Positions 46,020 through 55,843 of a DNA stretch of 64,000 nucleotides are shown here, one piece after another. The notes beneath the pieces are model-generated. The model made no database searches. It worked only from the letters and a program-made list of their open reading frames with translations, and was not told the DNA's origin. This DNA comes from Streptococcus oralis ATCC 35037. Its GTDB lineage: Bacteria > Bacillota > Bacilli > Lactobacillales > Streptococcaceae. Where the stretch lies: assembly GCF_900637025.1 (NCBI RefSeq), contig NZ_LR134336.1, positions 264,001-328,000 on the forward strand, written 5' to 3'. Position numbers and translations under genes: made by a program. Numbering within the stretch: the first letter of the stretch is position 1; each line of letters opens with the position of its first letter.

Positions 46020-47039
46020 ATGAAGCTTTTGAAAAAAATGATGCAAGTCGCACTAGCAACATTTTTCTTTGGTTTGCTAGCTACTAATACTGTATTTGCG
46101 GATACAACAGGTGGCCAATTTGTTGATAAGGATAATAGAAAATATTATGTAAAAGATGATCATAAAGCAATCTATTGGCATAAAATAGACGGTAAAACTT
46201 ACTATTTTGGTGATAAAGGAGAAATGGTAGTTGGATGGCAATACTTAGAAATTCCTGGAACAGGTTATCGTGATAATTTATTAGATAACCAACCAGTTAA
46301 TGAAATCGGACTCCAACAAAAATGGTATTATTTTAGCTCAGATGGTGCTTTGCTAGAACAAACAGATAAACAAGTACTAGAGGCAAAAACGTCTGAAAAT
46401 ACAGGAAAAGTATATGGTGAACAATATCCTCCATCTCCTGAAAAGAGAACTTATTATTTTGATAATAATTATGCTGTAAAGACAGGTTGGATTTATGAAG
46501 ACGGCAATTGGTATTATTTAAATAAGCTAGGAATTTCTGGCGATGATTCTTACAATCCACTACCAATTGGTGAAGTTGCTAAGGGTTGGACTCAAGATTT
46601 CCATGTTACTTTTGGCATTGATAGAAGCAAACCTGCTCCATGGTACTACTTAGATCCAACAACTGGCATCATGCAAACAGGTTGGCAACATCTTGGTAAT
46701 AAATGGTACTATCTCCGTTCATCAGGAGCCATGGCGACTGGCTGGTATCAGGTAGACTCATCTTGGTATTATCTAGATGCTGAAAATGGTGATATGAAAA
46801 CGGGCTGGCAATACCTTGGGAACAAGTGGTACTATCTCCGTTCATCAGGAGCCATGGCGACTGGCTGGTATCAGGTAGGTTCGACTTGGTACTACTTACA
46901 TGCAAGTAATGGAGATATGAAGACAGGCTGGTTCCAGGTCAATGGCAAATGGTACTACGCATACAGCTCAGGTGCTTTAGCAGTGAATACGACCGTAGAA
47001 GGCTATTCGGTCAACTATAATGGCGAATGGGTTCAATAA
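46020..47039 (+). CDS. Second choline-binding surface protein (CbpJ/CbpC-like)
   Basis: 339 aa from ATG 46020, preceded by GGAGGAG; an ATG at 45993 lies inside the previous gene. Signal peptide closely similar to the first protein's (MKLLKKMMQVALATFFFGLLATNTVFAD region). The central part diverges, while the C-terminal choline-binding repeats (QTGWQHLGNKWYYLRSSGA, repeated) are nearly identical to those of its neighbour. The pair clearly arose by tandem duplication and is transcribed together, 17 nt apart. Confidence 0.88.
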   Translation: MKLLKKMMQVALATFFFGLLATNTVFADTTGGQFVDKDNRKYYVKDDHKAIYWHKIDGKTYYFGDKGEMVVGWQYLEIPGTGYRDNLLDNQPVNEIGLQQKWYYFSSDGALLEQTDKQVLEAKTSENTGKVYGEQYPPSPEKRTYYFDNNYAVKTGWIYEDGNWYYLNKLGISGDDSYNPLPIGEVAKGWTQDFHVTFGIDRSKPAPWYYLDPTTGIMQTGWQHLGNKWYYLRSSGAMATGWYQVDSSWYYLDAENGDMKTGWQYLGNKWYYLRSSGAMATGWYQVGSTWYYLHASNGDMKTGWFQVNGKWYYAYSSGALAVNTTVEGYSVNYNGEWVQ

Positions 47040-47047
47040 TGAAAGAG

Positions 47048-47077
47048 GCGATTGTGAAGGAAACAATCGCTTTTTTT
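47048..47077 (+). terminator. Terminator after the choline-binding pair
   Basis: 8-bp stem GCGATTGT / ACAATCGC, 7-nt loop, seven T. A TATAAT at 47085-47090 just beyond could be the -10 of the mevalonate operon. Confidence 0.85.
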
Positions 47078-47156
47078 GTGAAAATATAATAAAATAGATA
47101 GGAGAAAATACTACTGTATGAAATGAGACGGTCTTTTCGTCTGGTTAAAGGAAAAC

Positions 47157-48035
47157 ATGACAAAAAAAGTTGGTGTCGGTCAGGCACATAGTAAGATTAT
47201 TTTAATAGGAGAGCACGCTGTCGTATACGGCTATCCTGCCATTTCCCTACCTCTTTTGGAGGTGGAGGTGACATGTAAGGTGGTCCCTGCTGAAAATCCG
47301 TGGCGTCTTTATGAGGAGGATACCTTGTCCATGGCAGTTTATGCATCGCTGGAGTATTTGGATATCAAAGAAGCTTGCATTCGATGTGTGATTGACTCAG
47401 CTATCCCTGAAAAACGGGGAATGGGTTCGTCAGCGGCTATCAGCATAGCGGCCATACGTGCGGTATTTGACTACTATCAAGCCGACCTGCCTCATCATGT
47501 ATTGGAAATCTTGGTCAATCGGGCTGAAATGATTGCCCATATGAATCCAAGCGGGTTGGATGCCAAGACCTGTCTCAGTGACCAGCCCATTCGCTTTATC
47601 AAGAATGTTGGTTTTACAGAGCTTGAGATGAACCTATCCGCTTATTTGGTCATTGCCGATACGGGCGTGTATGGTCACACTCGTGAAGCAATCCAAGTAG
47701 TTCAAAGTAAGGGCAAGGATGCCCTACCCTTTTTGCATGCCTTGGGAGAATTGACCCAGCAGGCAGAAGATGCGATTAGAAGAAAAGATGCGGAGGGACT
47801 GGGACAAATCCTCAGTCAAGCGCATTTACATTTAAAAGAAATTGGTGTCAGCAGCCCTGAGGCAGACTCCCTCGTTGAAACGGCTCTTAGCCATGGTGCT
47901 CTAGGTGCCAAGATGAGTGGTGGTGGACTAGGAGGCTGTATTATCGCCTTGGTAGCCAATCTGGATCAAGCGCAAGAACTAGCAAAACGATTAGAAGAGA
48001 AAGGAGCTGTTCAGACATGGATCGAAAGCCTGTAA
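47157..48035 (+). CDS. mvaK1: Mevalonate kinase
   Basis: 292-aa GHMP kinase converting mevalonate to 5-phosphomevalonate. N-terminal GQAHSKIILIGEHAVVYGYPA, ATP-binding PEKRGMGSSAAISIA, and C-terminal GAKMSGGGLGGCIIAL. First gene of the mevalonate operon in this window. It overlaps mvaD by 19 bp. Confidence 0.96.
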   Translation: MTKKVGVGQAHSKIILIGEHAVVYGYPAISLPLLEVEVTCKVVPAENPWRLYEEDTLSMAVYASLEYLDIKEACIRCVIDSAIPEKRGMGSSAAISIAAIRAVFDYYQADLPHHVLEILVNRAEMIAHMNPSGLDAKTCLSDQPIRFIKNVGFTELEMNLSAYLVIADTGVYGHTREAIQVVQSKGKDALPFLHALGELTQQAEDAIRRKDAEGLGQILSQAHLHLKEIGVSSPEADSLVETALSHGALGAKMSGGGLGGCIIALVANLDQAQELAKRLEEKGAVQTWIESL

Positions 48036-48956
48036 CAGTACGTTCCTACGCAAATATTGCCATTATCAAATATTGGGGAAAGAAAAAAGAAAAAGAAATG
48101 GTTCCTGCGACCAGCAGTATTTCTCTGACTTTAGAAAACATGTACACAGAGACGACCTTGTCGCCTTTACCGACGGATGCGACTGCTGATGCCTTTTATA
48201 TCAATGGTCAGCTCCAAAATGAGGCAGAACATGCCAAGATAAGTAAAATCATCAATCGCTACCGTCCAGAAGGTGAAGGATTTGTCCGTATTGATACCCA
48301 AAACAACATGCCGACTGCAGCGGGCTTGTCCTCAAGTTCCAGTGGTTTGTCCGCCTTGGTCAAGGCTTGTAATGCGTATTTCCAGCTAGGATTGGATAGA
48401 AGTCAGTTGGCTCAGGAGGCTAAGTTTGCCTCAGGGTCGTCCTCACGCAGTTTTTATGGGCCGCTAGGAGCTTGGAACAAGGATAGTGGGGAAATCTACC
48501 CTGTAGAGACAGACTTGAAACTAGCCATGATCATGTTGGTGCTAGAGGACAAGAAAAAACCAATCTCTAGCCGTGATGGGATGAAACTCTGTGTGGAAAC
48601 CTCGACGACTTTTGATGACTGGGTGCGTCAATCTGAGAAGGACTATCAGGATATGCTGCTTTATCTCAAGGAAAATGACTTTACCAAAGTTGGGGAATTA
48701 ACGGAGAAAAATGCCCTAGCCATGCACGCTACGACCAAGACTGCTAGTCCAGCCTTTTCTTATCTAACGGATGCTTCCTATGAAGCCATGGACTTTGTCC
48801 ACCAGCTTCGTGAGCAAGGGGAAGCCTGCTACTTTACCATGGATGCCGGTCCCAATGTCAAAGTTCTCTGTCAGGAGAAAGACTTGGAGCATTTATCAGA
48901 AATCTTCGGTCAACGTTACCGCTTGATTGTGTCAAAAACAAAGGATTTGAGCCAAG

Positions 48957-48970
<14 letters not shown>
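48017..48970 (+). CDS. mvaD: Diphosphomevalonate decarboxylase
   Basis: 317-aa GHMP-family enzyme making isopentenyl diphosphate from mevalonate diphosphate with ATP. Conserved SYANIAIIKYWGKK at the N-terminus, phosphate loop MPTAAGLSSSSSGLSALVKA, SGSSSRSFYG, and MDAGPNVKVL. It overlaps both neighbours (19 and 14 bp), typical of the tight streptococcal mva operon. Confidence 0.97.
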
Positions 48971-50949
<1,979 letters not shown>

Positions 50950-50952
50950 AGA

Positions 50953-50980
50953 GGTCGGGACAAGAATCCCGCCCTTTTTT
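50953..50980 (+). terminator. fni operon terminator
   Basis: 8-bp stem GGTCGGGA / TCCCGCCC (one mismatch), 6-nt loop, TTTTTT. Confidence 0.85.
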
Positions 50981-50993
50981 GTAGCCTTTTGTC

Positions 50994-51009
50994 AACTGTA
51001 GTGGGTTGA
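50994..51009 (+). repeat. attL, 16-bp direct repeat
   Basis: AACTGTAGTGGGTTGA, identical to 60304-60319. It lies 14 bp after the fni terminator. Removing the element plus one copy would join fni directly to the liaF upstream region. Confidence 0.8.
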
Positions 51010-51021
51010 TATAATAGTATT

Positions 51022-51048
51022 AGACCTTGATTTTTCAAGGTCTTTTTT
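51022..51048 (+). terminator. Terminator just inside the left end
   Basis: 9-bp stem AGACCTTGA / TCAAGGTCT, 4-nt loop, six T. It is oriented to stop chromosomal read-through into the antisense of the integrase gene. Confidence 0.8.
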
Positions 51049-51051
51049 GAA

Positions 51052-51076
51052 TTTGGTCACTTTTTGGTCAACTTTT
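51052..51076 (+). repeat. Left-end tandem repeats, probable integrase arm sites
   Basis: TTTGGTCACTTT followed by TTGGTCAACTTTT. The second unit (TTTGGTCAACTTTT, 51063-51076) recurs exactly, in the same orientation, at 60204-60217 near the right end. Confidence 0.7.
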
Positions 51077-51087
51077 TTTAGAAGAAA

Positions 51088-52218
51088 TTATTGACTTAAT
51101 AACTCTCTAACACGTTTGTTTTCTGATTCTTCTTTTTCTCTGATTAAGTGACCATATGTTTGAGTTATTTGTGTAATGTCTTTGTGTCCCATGTTTGAAG
51201 CTATAACCCAAATATCAATCCCATAACCTAACATAACGCTTGCATATGTGTGCCTAATGCCAGTCGCTGATAAATCGAGTGGTGTGAGTTTCAACTTCTT
51301 GAGATGTTCTCTTAAACGCTTATTTACTTCGTGGTTTGTAGGAACAACAGTGTACAAATCGAAAAAGATATGATTTTCTTTATTTTTGATATTTGTTTGT
51401 TCAATTTCTCTACTTTGAATCTCTTTCAATTGATTCAAAACATTCAATGTTTCTGAATCTATTGGGATAGACCTGATAGAAGTAGCTGTTTTGGGTGGCC
51501 GCCATTCTTGTTTCCTAGGGTCGTAGCGCCTGTATGTTTTGACTTCTTGAGTTTCGTTCAAAACGCAGTCCCATGTCAACCCTAGCACCTCACCGAAACG
51601 CAAGCCAGTTTTTAGCTGAATAAAAAGAAGATAGTCAATAATATTAAACTTCAGTTCAATATTATGTTTTACCTCTTTCATTAACTTATGATAATCTTCT
51701 GAACTTGTAATAGCTTTTTCTTTTTTTATCTTTCGACTTGCTTGCCCTGTAATAACAACACCATCTGTAAAATCAATGATTGATAACTTATCTTTTTTCG
51801 CAAATTGAATGACTTTTCTAACTTCCGCATTTAATCGCCGAACTGTATCTTTTCCAACTCTTTTTGCGTACTCGTTGATAAATTCTTGATACTCACTAAA
51901 ATTGATGTTAGTAGCCGATTTATCTTTGAAATAATCTAAAATAAGTTTACCTCTATGCTTATGATGTGCAATTGTCCCCTGACTTTTATTTAAAGGAACT
52001 ATTTGCAGATTATACCATTTCTGCCATAGTTGATAGAGAGAAATATTTGAATCAATTACGTTACCGTTTAACAACTCTAATTCAATTTTACTTGCTTCCA
52101 ATATTGCTTCTTTTTTCGTTTGAAATCCTGAGTTTGAAGCAACTACCTTTTTATTTTTATCAAATATTCTATAATCCCAATTTTTCTTTTTACCTCTTTG
52201 CCTATATGAAATCGCCAT
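51088..52218 (-). CDS. int: Tyrosine recombinase (integrase)
   Basis: 376 aa from ATG 52218, preceded by AAGGA; an upstream in-frame ATG at 52254 lacks a site. N-terminal arm-binding domain (about 1-60), SAM-like core-binding domain (about 60-155) and catalytic domain with Arg207 (TGLRFGEVLGL), Lys243, Arg322 (GIRHTYAS), His345 (MGHKD) and nucleophile Tyr355. The first His of the HxxR box is Thr319, an uncommon variation. Tn916/phage-type integrase that would recombine the 16-bp att core. It sits at the very left end, reading outward. Confidence 0.93.
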   Translation of the reverse strand: MAISYRQRGKKKNWDYRIFDKNKKVVASNSGFQTKKEAILEASKIELELLNGNVIDSNISLYQLWQKWYNLQIVPLNKSQGTIAHHKHRGKLILDYFKDKSATNINFSEYQEFINEYAKRVGKDTVRRLNAEVRKVIQFAKKDKLSIIDFTDGVVITGQASRKIKKEKAITSSEDYHKLMKEVKHNIELKFNIIDYLLFIQLKTGLRFGEVLGLTWDCVLNETQEVKTYRRYDPRKQEWRPPKTATSIRSIPIDSETLNVLNQLKEIQSREIEQTNIKNKENHIFFDLYTVVPTNHEVNKRLREHLKKLKLTPLDLSATGIRHTYASVMLGYGIDIWVIASNMGHKDITQITQTYGHLIREKEESENKRVRELLSQ

Positions 52219-52270
52219 ATGATTATCCTTTCTTTTAAAAGATAACCAAGACATCGTCCTGGCTATTATA

Positions 52271-52612
52271 TCATGTTTCTTTTAATAACTCTGAGAAATG
52301 CTGTTCAAAAAATGCCCTTGTCTTAGAAGCAAGGAAGATATATTTACCGCCTTGATTTTTCGGATACTTTACAAAACCATCTTTGTTTTTATCAATATCA
52401 ATTTTTGAGCGAATATCAGACCGATATAGAACATTTTCTAACAACCAAGGTCGAGAGACTGAAACCATCTCTAAAACCTCTGATAAGCTCATATATTTCC
52501 CTTCTGAAGTTTGCTTCTTCATATTGAGATATTCTTCCTTTTCTACAATGATATGTGTGTTGGGAAGATTTACTTCTAAATTGTCTATTTTAATTAAAAT
52601 TTTATCTGTCAT
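52271..52612 (-). CDS. DUF771-family protein, probable excisionase-like factor
   Basis: About 113 aa from ATG 52612 (MTDKILIKIDNLEV); an upstream in-frame Met at 52708 is inside the rep 3' end and would add 32 atypical residues. The family core is visible: KYMSLSEVLEMVSVSRPWLLENVLY (helix-turn-helix-like), then VKYPKNQGGKYIFLA. DUF771 proteins are small phage and element proteins often next to integrases. Regulation of excision is inferred from size, fold and position between rep and int. Confidence 0.7.
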   Translation of the reverse strand: MTDKILIKIDNLEVNLPNTHIIVEKEEYLNMKKQTSEGKYMSLSEVLEMVSVSRPWLLENVLYRSDIRSKIDIDKNKDGFVKYPKNQGGKYIFLASKTRAFFEQHFSELLKET

Positions 52613-52676
52613 ATCAATTTTTCTCTTTCTATGATAAAATAAGGTATAGAAATAGTATTTACTGTTTCCATTAACT

Positions 52677-53912
52677 TTAGTTGTCGCTGTTTTTCTTGGT
52701 TTGGTCACTAGAGGAATCAGCGATTTCTTTTTTTATTTCTGATAAAACATCATCAGTAACAGTATTTATACCTTTACTAATTAATTTTTGTGCAATATCT
52801 TCAAAACATTGTTTTTGTTCCATCAAATTTAGATATTGCTCCATCGTAAATGTTATTTCTTTGTACTCGTTATCATTAATTTTGACATGATAAACAATGA
52901 AATGAATACGTCTATAAAGCTGAGTTATAGGGTCGTTTTTCTGTTTATCGGGAGAAACTAACATCTTATAAATTTGGTATGGACTGAAAATGCTAGAAAT
53001 ATGAACCTTATCCCATAACGCGTATACATTACTATAACGAGCATGGACTTGATTGGGATATACGTCTAATATTTTCAAAAAAGCTTGATAATCAATATCC
53101 CCTTTAAATTCGTCCATGAATAAAATTGATTCCCCCATATAATTATCTAACCCACCTGTACCATAATCTGATAAAACATAAACATCTTCTATACCAAATA
53201 TTTCTTTCAATCGGACTTGCATATAACTTTTTCCTGTTCCTGAACCTCCCAAATGCCAATAAACCTTCATTTTCTTGACTAATGGAGCGTTAGCCACTTG
53301 CAGTTGATAAAAATGTTCCTTAATCATCTTTGAAAACTTGCGATAAGATAAATTTTGACGCATAATTTCCTCGGGGGATAGACCCTCTTCGAGCAGTTCT
53401 TGTATAATGTCTAAATCTTTTCTTTTTCCTTGTTGATTCGCTTCAATAATACCATGATTCATCATCGGAACAACAGTTGTATGAGCTTTTTCTTCATGCT
53501 TCCCTGTCTTATTGAGATATGCTATGACTTGTTCACGAGTTCCACGAGTCAGCTCAACATGAATAGTCGGGTAGAGCTTTTTGATAGCTGAAAAACGTGT
53601 CTGATTCTTTGCTTCTAAAATAAGATGAGAATGATGATTGCCATTATCTCCTATCTCATAATTAGCAGCTGCTGAGCGAGTTTCTTCTTTACCGTCCACC
53701 CAAAGATAAATTAGATGTTCAACCATTTCTTCGGGACTATAATTTTTATTTGGGTCAAGATTGTTACGAAATTCATCGACTTGTTTACGAGTTTCATCTG
53801 AATACTTTGCGTCATCAAAAGTGGTATCATTGATATTGAAAAGTTTATCAATATTATTTAAAGTACAGCAGAAAGAGCTGGCTTTGTATTGAGAATTAAG
53901 TTCTTTTGACAT
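52677..53912 (-). CDS. rep: Rolling-circle Rep/relaxase: HUH endonuclease plus superfamily-3 helicase (CRESS type)
   Basis: 411 aa. HUH nuclease domain (about 10-150): motif I FCCTLNN (14-20), motif II His94-x-His96 (NHHSHLILE), motif III Tyr132-x-x-Lys135 (AYLNK) with Tyr132 as nicking residue. Helicase domain (about 212-330): Walker A GGSGTGKS (222-229), Walker B ILFMDE (Asp267, Glu268), motif C-like VHISSIFSP (303-311). This two-domain order is that of Reps of circular ssDNA viruses and the related bacterial pCRESS plasmids. It should nick the stem-loop at 53951-53984 to start replication and, with the TcpA-like ATPase, transfer. AAGGAA precedes the ATG. Confidence 0.88.
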   Translation of the reverse strand: MSKELNSQYKASSFCCTLNNIDKLFNINDTTFDDAKYSDETRKQVDEFRNNLDPNKNYSPEEMVEHLIYLWVDGKEETRSAAANYEIGDNGNHHSHLILEAKNQTRFSAIKKLYPTIHVELTRGTREQVIAYLNKTGKHEEKAHTTVVPMMNHGIIEANQQGKRKDLDIIQELLEEGLSPEEIMRQNLSYRKFSKMIKEHFYQLQVANAPLVKKMKVYWHLGGSGTGKSYMQVRLKEIFGIEDVYVLSDYGTGGLDNYMGESILFMDEFKGDIDYQAFLKILDVYPNQVHARYSNVYALWDKVHISSIFSPYQIYKMLVSPDKQKNDPITQLYRRIHFIVYHVKINDNEYKEITFTMEQYLNLMEQKQCFEDIAQKLISKGINTVTDDVLSEIKKEIADSSSDQTKKNSDN

Positions 53913-53935
53913 GTTATAAATTCCTTACTTTCTTT

Positions 53936-53945
53936 TTGTCTTGTC
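53936..53945 (-). repeat. Tandem pentamers between origin stem-loop and rep, possible iterons
   Basis: GACAA GACAA on the minus strand, 5 bp from the origin stem. In circoviruses, short direct repeats beside the stem-loop are where Rep binds. Confidence 0.4.
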
Positions 53946-53950
53946 TTTGA

Positions 53951-53984
53951 TGTTGTGTAAAGGTAATACTAGCTTTACACAACA
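53951..53984 (-). other. Predicted rolling-circle origin: stem-loop with nonanucleotide TAGTATTAC
   Basis: Perfect 12-bp inverted repeat (TGTTGTGTAAAG / CTTTACACAACA) with a 10-nt loop. On the minus strand, which is the rep coding strand, the loop reads CTAGTATTAC. It contains TAGTATTAC, the circovirus form of the CRESS origin nonanucleotide, which Rep nicks between the seventh and eighth bases. The site is 38 bp upstream of the rep ATG, as in circoviruses. Confidence 0.8.
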
Positions 53985-53991
53985 CCCTAGA

Positions 53992-54054
53992 CATATAACT
54001 AGTCGCGTATATGTGCTGGCGTACCTGCCTACCTTCGGTAGCAGTACACCGCAC
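53992..54054 (-). other. Second hairpin cluster upstream of rep (possible oriT or single-strand origin)
   Basis: CATATA (53992-53997) pairs with TATATG (54008-54013) around an ACTAGT palindrome. Next, 54013-54054 folds into a long bulged hairpin: CTACC-TTC-GGTAG at the tip, then TGC/GCA, GTAC/GTAC, GG/CC and GTGC/GCAC. It has no T run, so it is a poor terminator for the gene ending at 54057. Confidence 0.5.
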
Positions 54055-54056
54055 TA

Positions 54057-54674
54057 TTAACCATCATTATTTTTAATAGGATAGACTTCACCAATATTAC
54101 ATTTAGCAACAGATGAAAAATTTTTACCTTCAGGGTCTCTAATAATATCGTTGAATTGATAATCTTTATCTAAATAATTTAATTCCTTTTTTATCTTTGG
54201 AAATAATTTTTCAATAATATCAGCACTTTCATTATTTGAGGGCAATCTTCCATTTAATACTGCACAATCTTTATAATAAGTGACAGTCAATGCTTTTAAT
54301 GAACGATTGGCTTTCTTTACAATGACTTGTTTTGTATTCGAATAACGTGAAGATTCTTCCATTGACGGCTCTACATTGATGTGAGTACAATAACGACGAA
54401 TTTTCCTAGTAGCTAGATAGGATTTGATGCTATTGATGAAAGAATCAGAATCAGCACTTCTAGATATAAAATCTATACCAATTGTTATTAATAAGACAGA
54501 CAATGCACTTACTGTAATTAAACGCAATATCCAAATAGACATTACAAAATAATAGAACGTTTCTAAATGAATTTGAATAATTAAAAACGTTGCTAAACGT
54601 TCTATAATAAAGAATATTAATGAAATAAAAATTGTAAAATTAATTACATTATACTTGTTCAAATAATTTTTCAT
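54057..54674 (-). CDS. Membrane protein of the mobile element, function unknown
   Basis: 205 aa, unrecognised. Two hydrophobic N-terminal segments (about 11-32, VINFTIFISLIFFIIERLA; about 40-68, FYYFVMSIWILRLITVSALS) and a soluble C-terminal part of about 135 residues with a basic stretch (SYLATRKIRRYC). Its ATG overlaps the stop of the upstream TcpA-like gene by 4 nt, so the two are coupled. A membrane partner for the coupling ATPase is a reasonable but untested idea. Confidence 0.72.
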   Translation of the reverse strand: MKNYLNKYNVINFTIFISLIFFIIERLATFLIIQIHLETFYYFVMSIWILRLITVSALSVLLITIGIDFISRSADSDSFINSIKSYLATRKIRRYCTHINVEPSMEESSRYSNTKQVIVKKANRSLKALTVTYYKDCAVLNGRLPSNNESADIIEKLFPKIKKELNYLDKDYQFNDIIRDPEGKNFSSVAKCNIGEVYPIKNNDG

Positions 54675-55840
54675 GAAATTTTTTCCTTTCCGATATCATA
54701 TGTTGGGGTAAGCAAGGGCATGATGTGAGTTCTGTGTTCATTATCAGTAAACTTGACAATACCTGTACCAATCCCTGTTGGAACTACAATATTATCAACG
54801 TTAGCGTTGGGTAGTAAAAATTGGCAAGTATTCGCATTTATTTCACCTAAAATAAACATGCAATTAATTTGTTCCCTGACTGCTGTATTCCCTGCAAACG
54901 CAGTTGCGTCAAAACGTTGACTGCATAAAATGAGCGATATTGATGTCTGTCTACCGAGAAGCGCAATAGTTCCCAGTAATTGCCCAAATGCTTCACGAGA
55001 CTGCTTTGAACTTCCTTGAACCAATGCTAACAGCTCATCTATTACAATATAAATGCGTTCGAACTTAGTATCTGGTTTTGTTAATAATATCTCTCCTCGT
55101 TCATAAATCTTTCTGATGATTTTTGATAAAGTCTCATTCACTACAGTCAGGAAGCTGTTCAAATTTTCCCCCTGAGTTGGAGCTAATACTTCCAAACCTA
55201 ATTCTTTACTTAGTAAATAAATATCCGAAAGTTTTGGGTCAACGCAAATAATTTGATTTGTGAAAGATTTTAGACAACTAATCAAATAACGTAAAAAGTG
55301 TGTCTTACCCGAACCAGATGGTCCGCTCACTGCCAAATGTGTAACCGTTTTCATAGAGATATTACAAATGTTGTTCGCCATAATTGGAAGAGAATTTTCT
55401 GAAACGTTCTGTTTAATAAAAGAAGGAAGATTATCAATCTTAAAGCGTGTTGGAATGCCATCAAGCCATGGAAAGAAGAAAGCCCGAGCTAAATTTGGAT
55501 TAGTAGTATCATAAGGGACAAAGTAAGCATTGTGTTGAGGCAAGAGTGTCTTGTATGGATATAGTATTCCAGAGCATATTGCAAATATATTAAAGTAAAG
55601 TCGCGAATCAAGTGAGTACGAGACCGGGAGATTTACAATGTAAAAGAATCCCGTGTCATTGCTTGCAACTTTAATATTAAACGAACCTAAATATGATGAT
55701 TCATTATTAATATCTAGAGCATTATTCAAATTTCTCAAAATGAATTGTTCTAATTCGAATTTGTTTTTACCAAATTCAACTACATCAGCAGAAGTTGCTG
55801 ATGTAGCTTGATTTTGGCTTTTATTTATTAAAAAAGCCAT
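54671..55840 (-). CDS. FtsK/TcpA-like DNA-pumping ATPase (coupling protein)
   Basis: 389 aa. Walker A GPSGSGKTH (173-181), DPKLSD segment after the next strand, Walker B IVIDE (265-269), and the SLILCSQRFDA motif typical of FtsK/HerA/TcpA ATPases. No N-terminal membrane segments are evident, but the next gene encodes a two-span membrane protein that could supply them. Likely to deliver Rep-bound DNA to a helper element's transfer channel. Starts 3 nt after the 119-aa gene stop. Confidence 0.85.
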   Translation of the reverse strand: MAFLINKSQNQATSATSADVVEFGKNKFELEQFILRNLNNALDINNESSYLGSFNIKVASNDTGFFYIVNLPVSYSLDSRLYFNIFAICSGILYPYKTLLPQHNAYFVPYDTTNPNLARAFFFPWLDGIPTRFKIDNLPSFIKQNVSENSLPIMANNICNISMKTVTHLAVSGPSGSGKTHFLRYLISCLKSFTNQIICVDPKLSDIYLLSKELGLEVLAPTQGENLNSFLTVVNETLSKIIRKIYERGEILLTKPDTKFERIYIVIDELLALVQGSSKQSREAFGQLLGTIALLGRQTSISLILCSQRFDATAFAGNTAVREQINCMFILGEINANTCQFLLPNANVDNIVVPTGIGTGIVKFTDNEHRTHIMPLLTPTYDIGKEKIS

Positions 55841-55843
55841 GCC

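Noticed and set aside
47091-47156. Possible structured leader (AGACG...CGTCT) before mvaK1 as a riboswitch
   Set aside because: The dyad is only 5 bp, with no resemblance to a known riboswitch and no terminator or sequestered ribosome site.
54013-54054. Reading the bulged hairpin as a simple rho-independent terminator of the 205-aa gene
   Set aside because: There is no T run on either strand and the stem is long and bulged, more like a replication or transfer structure.
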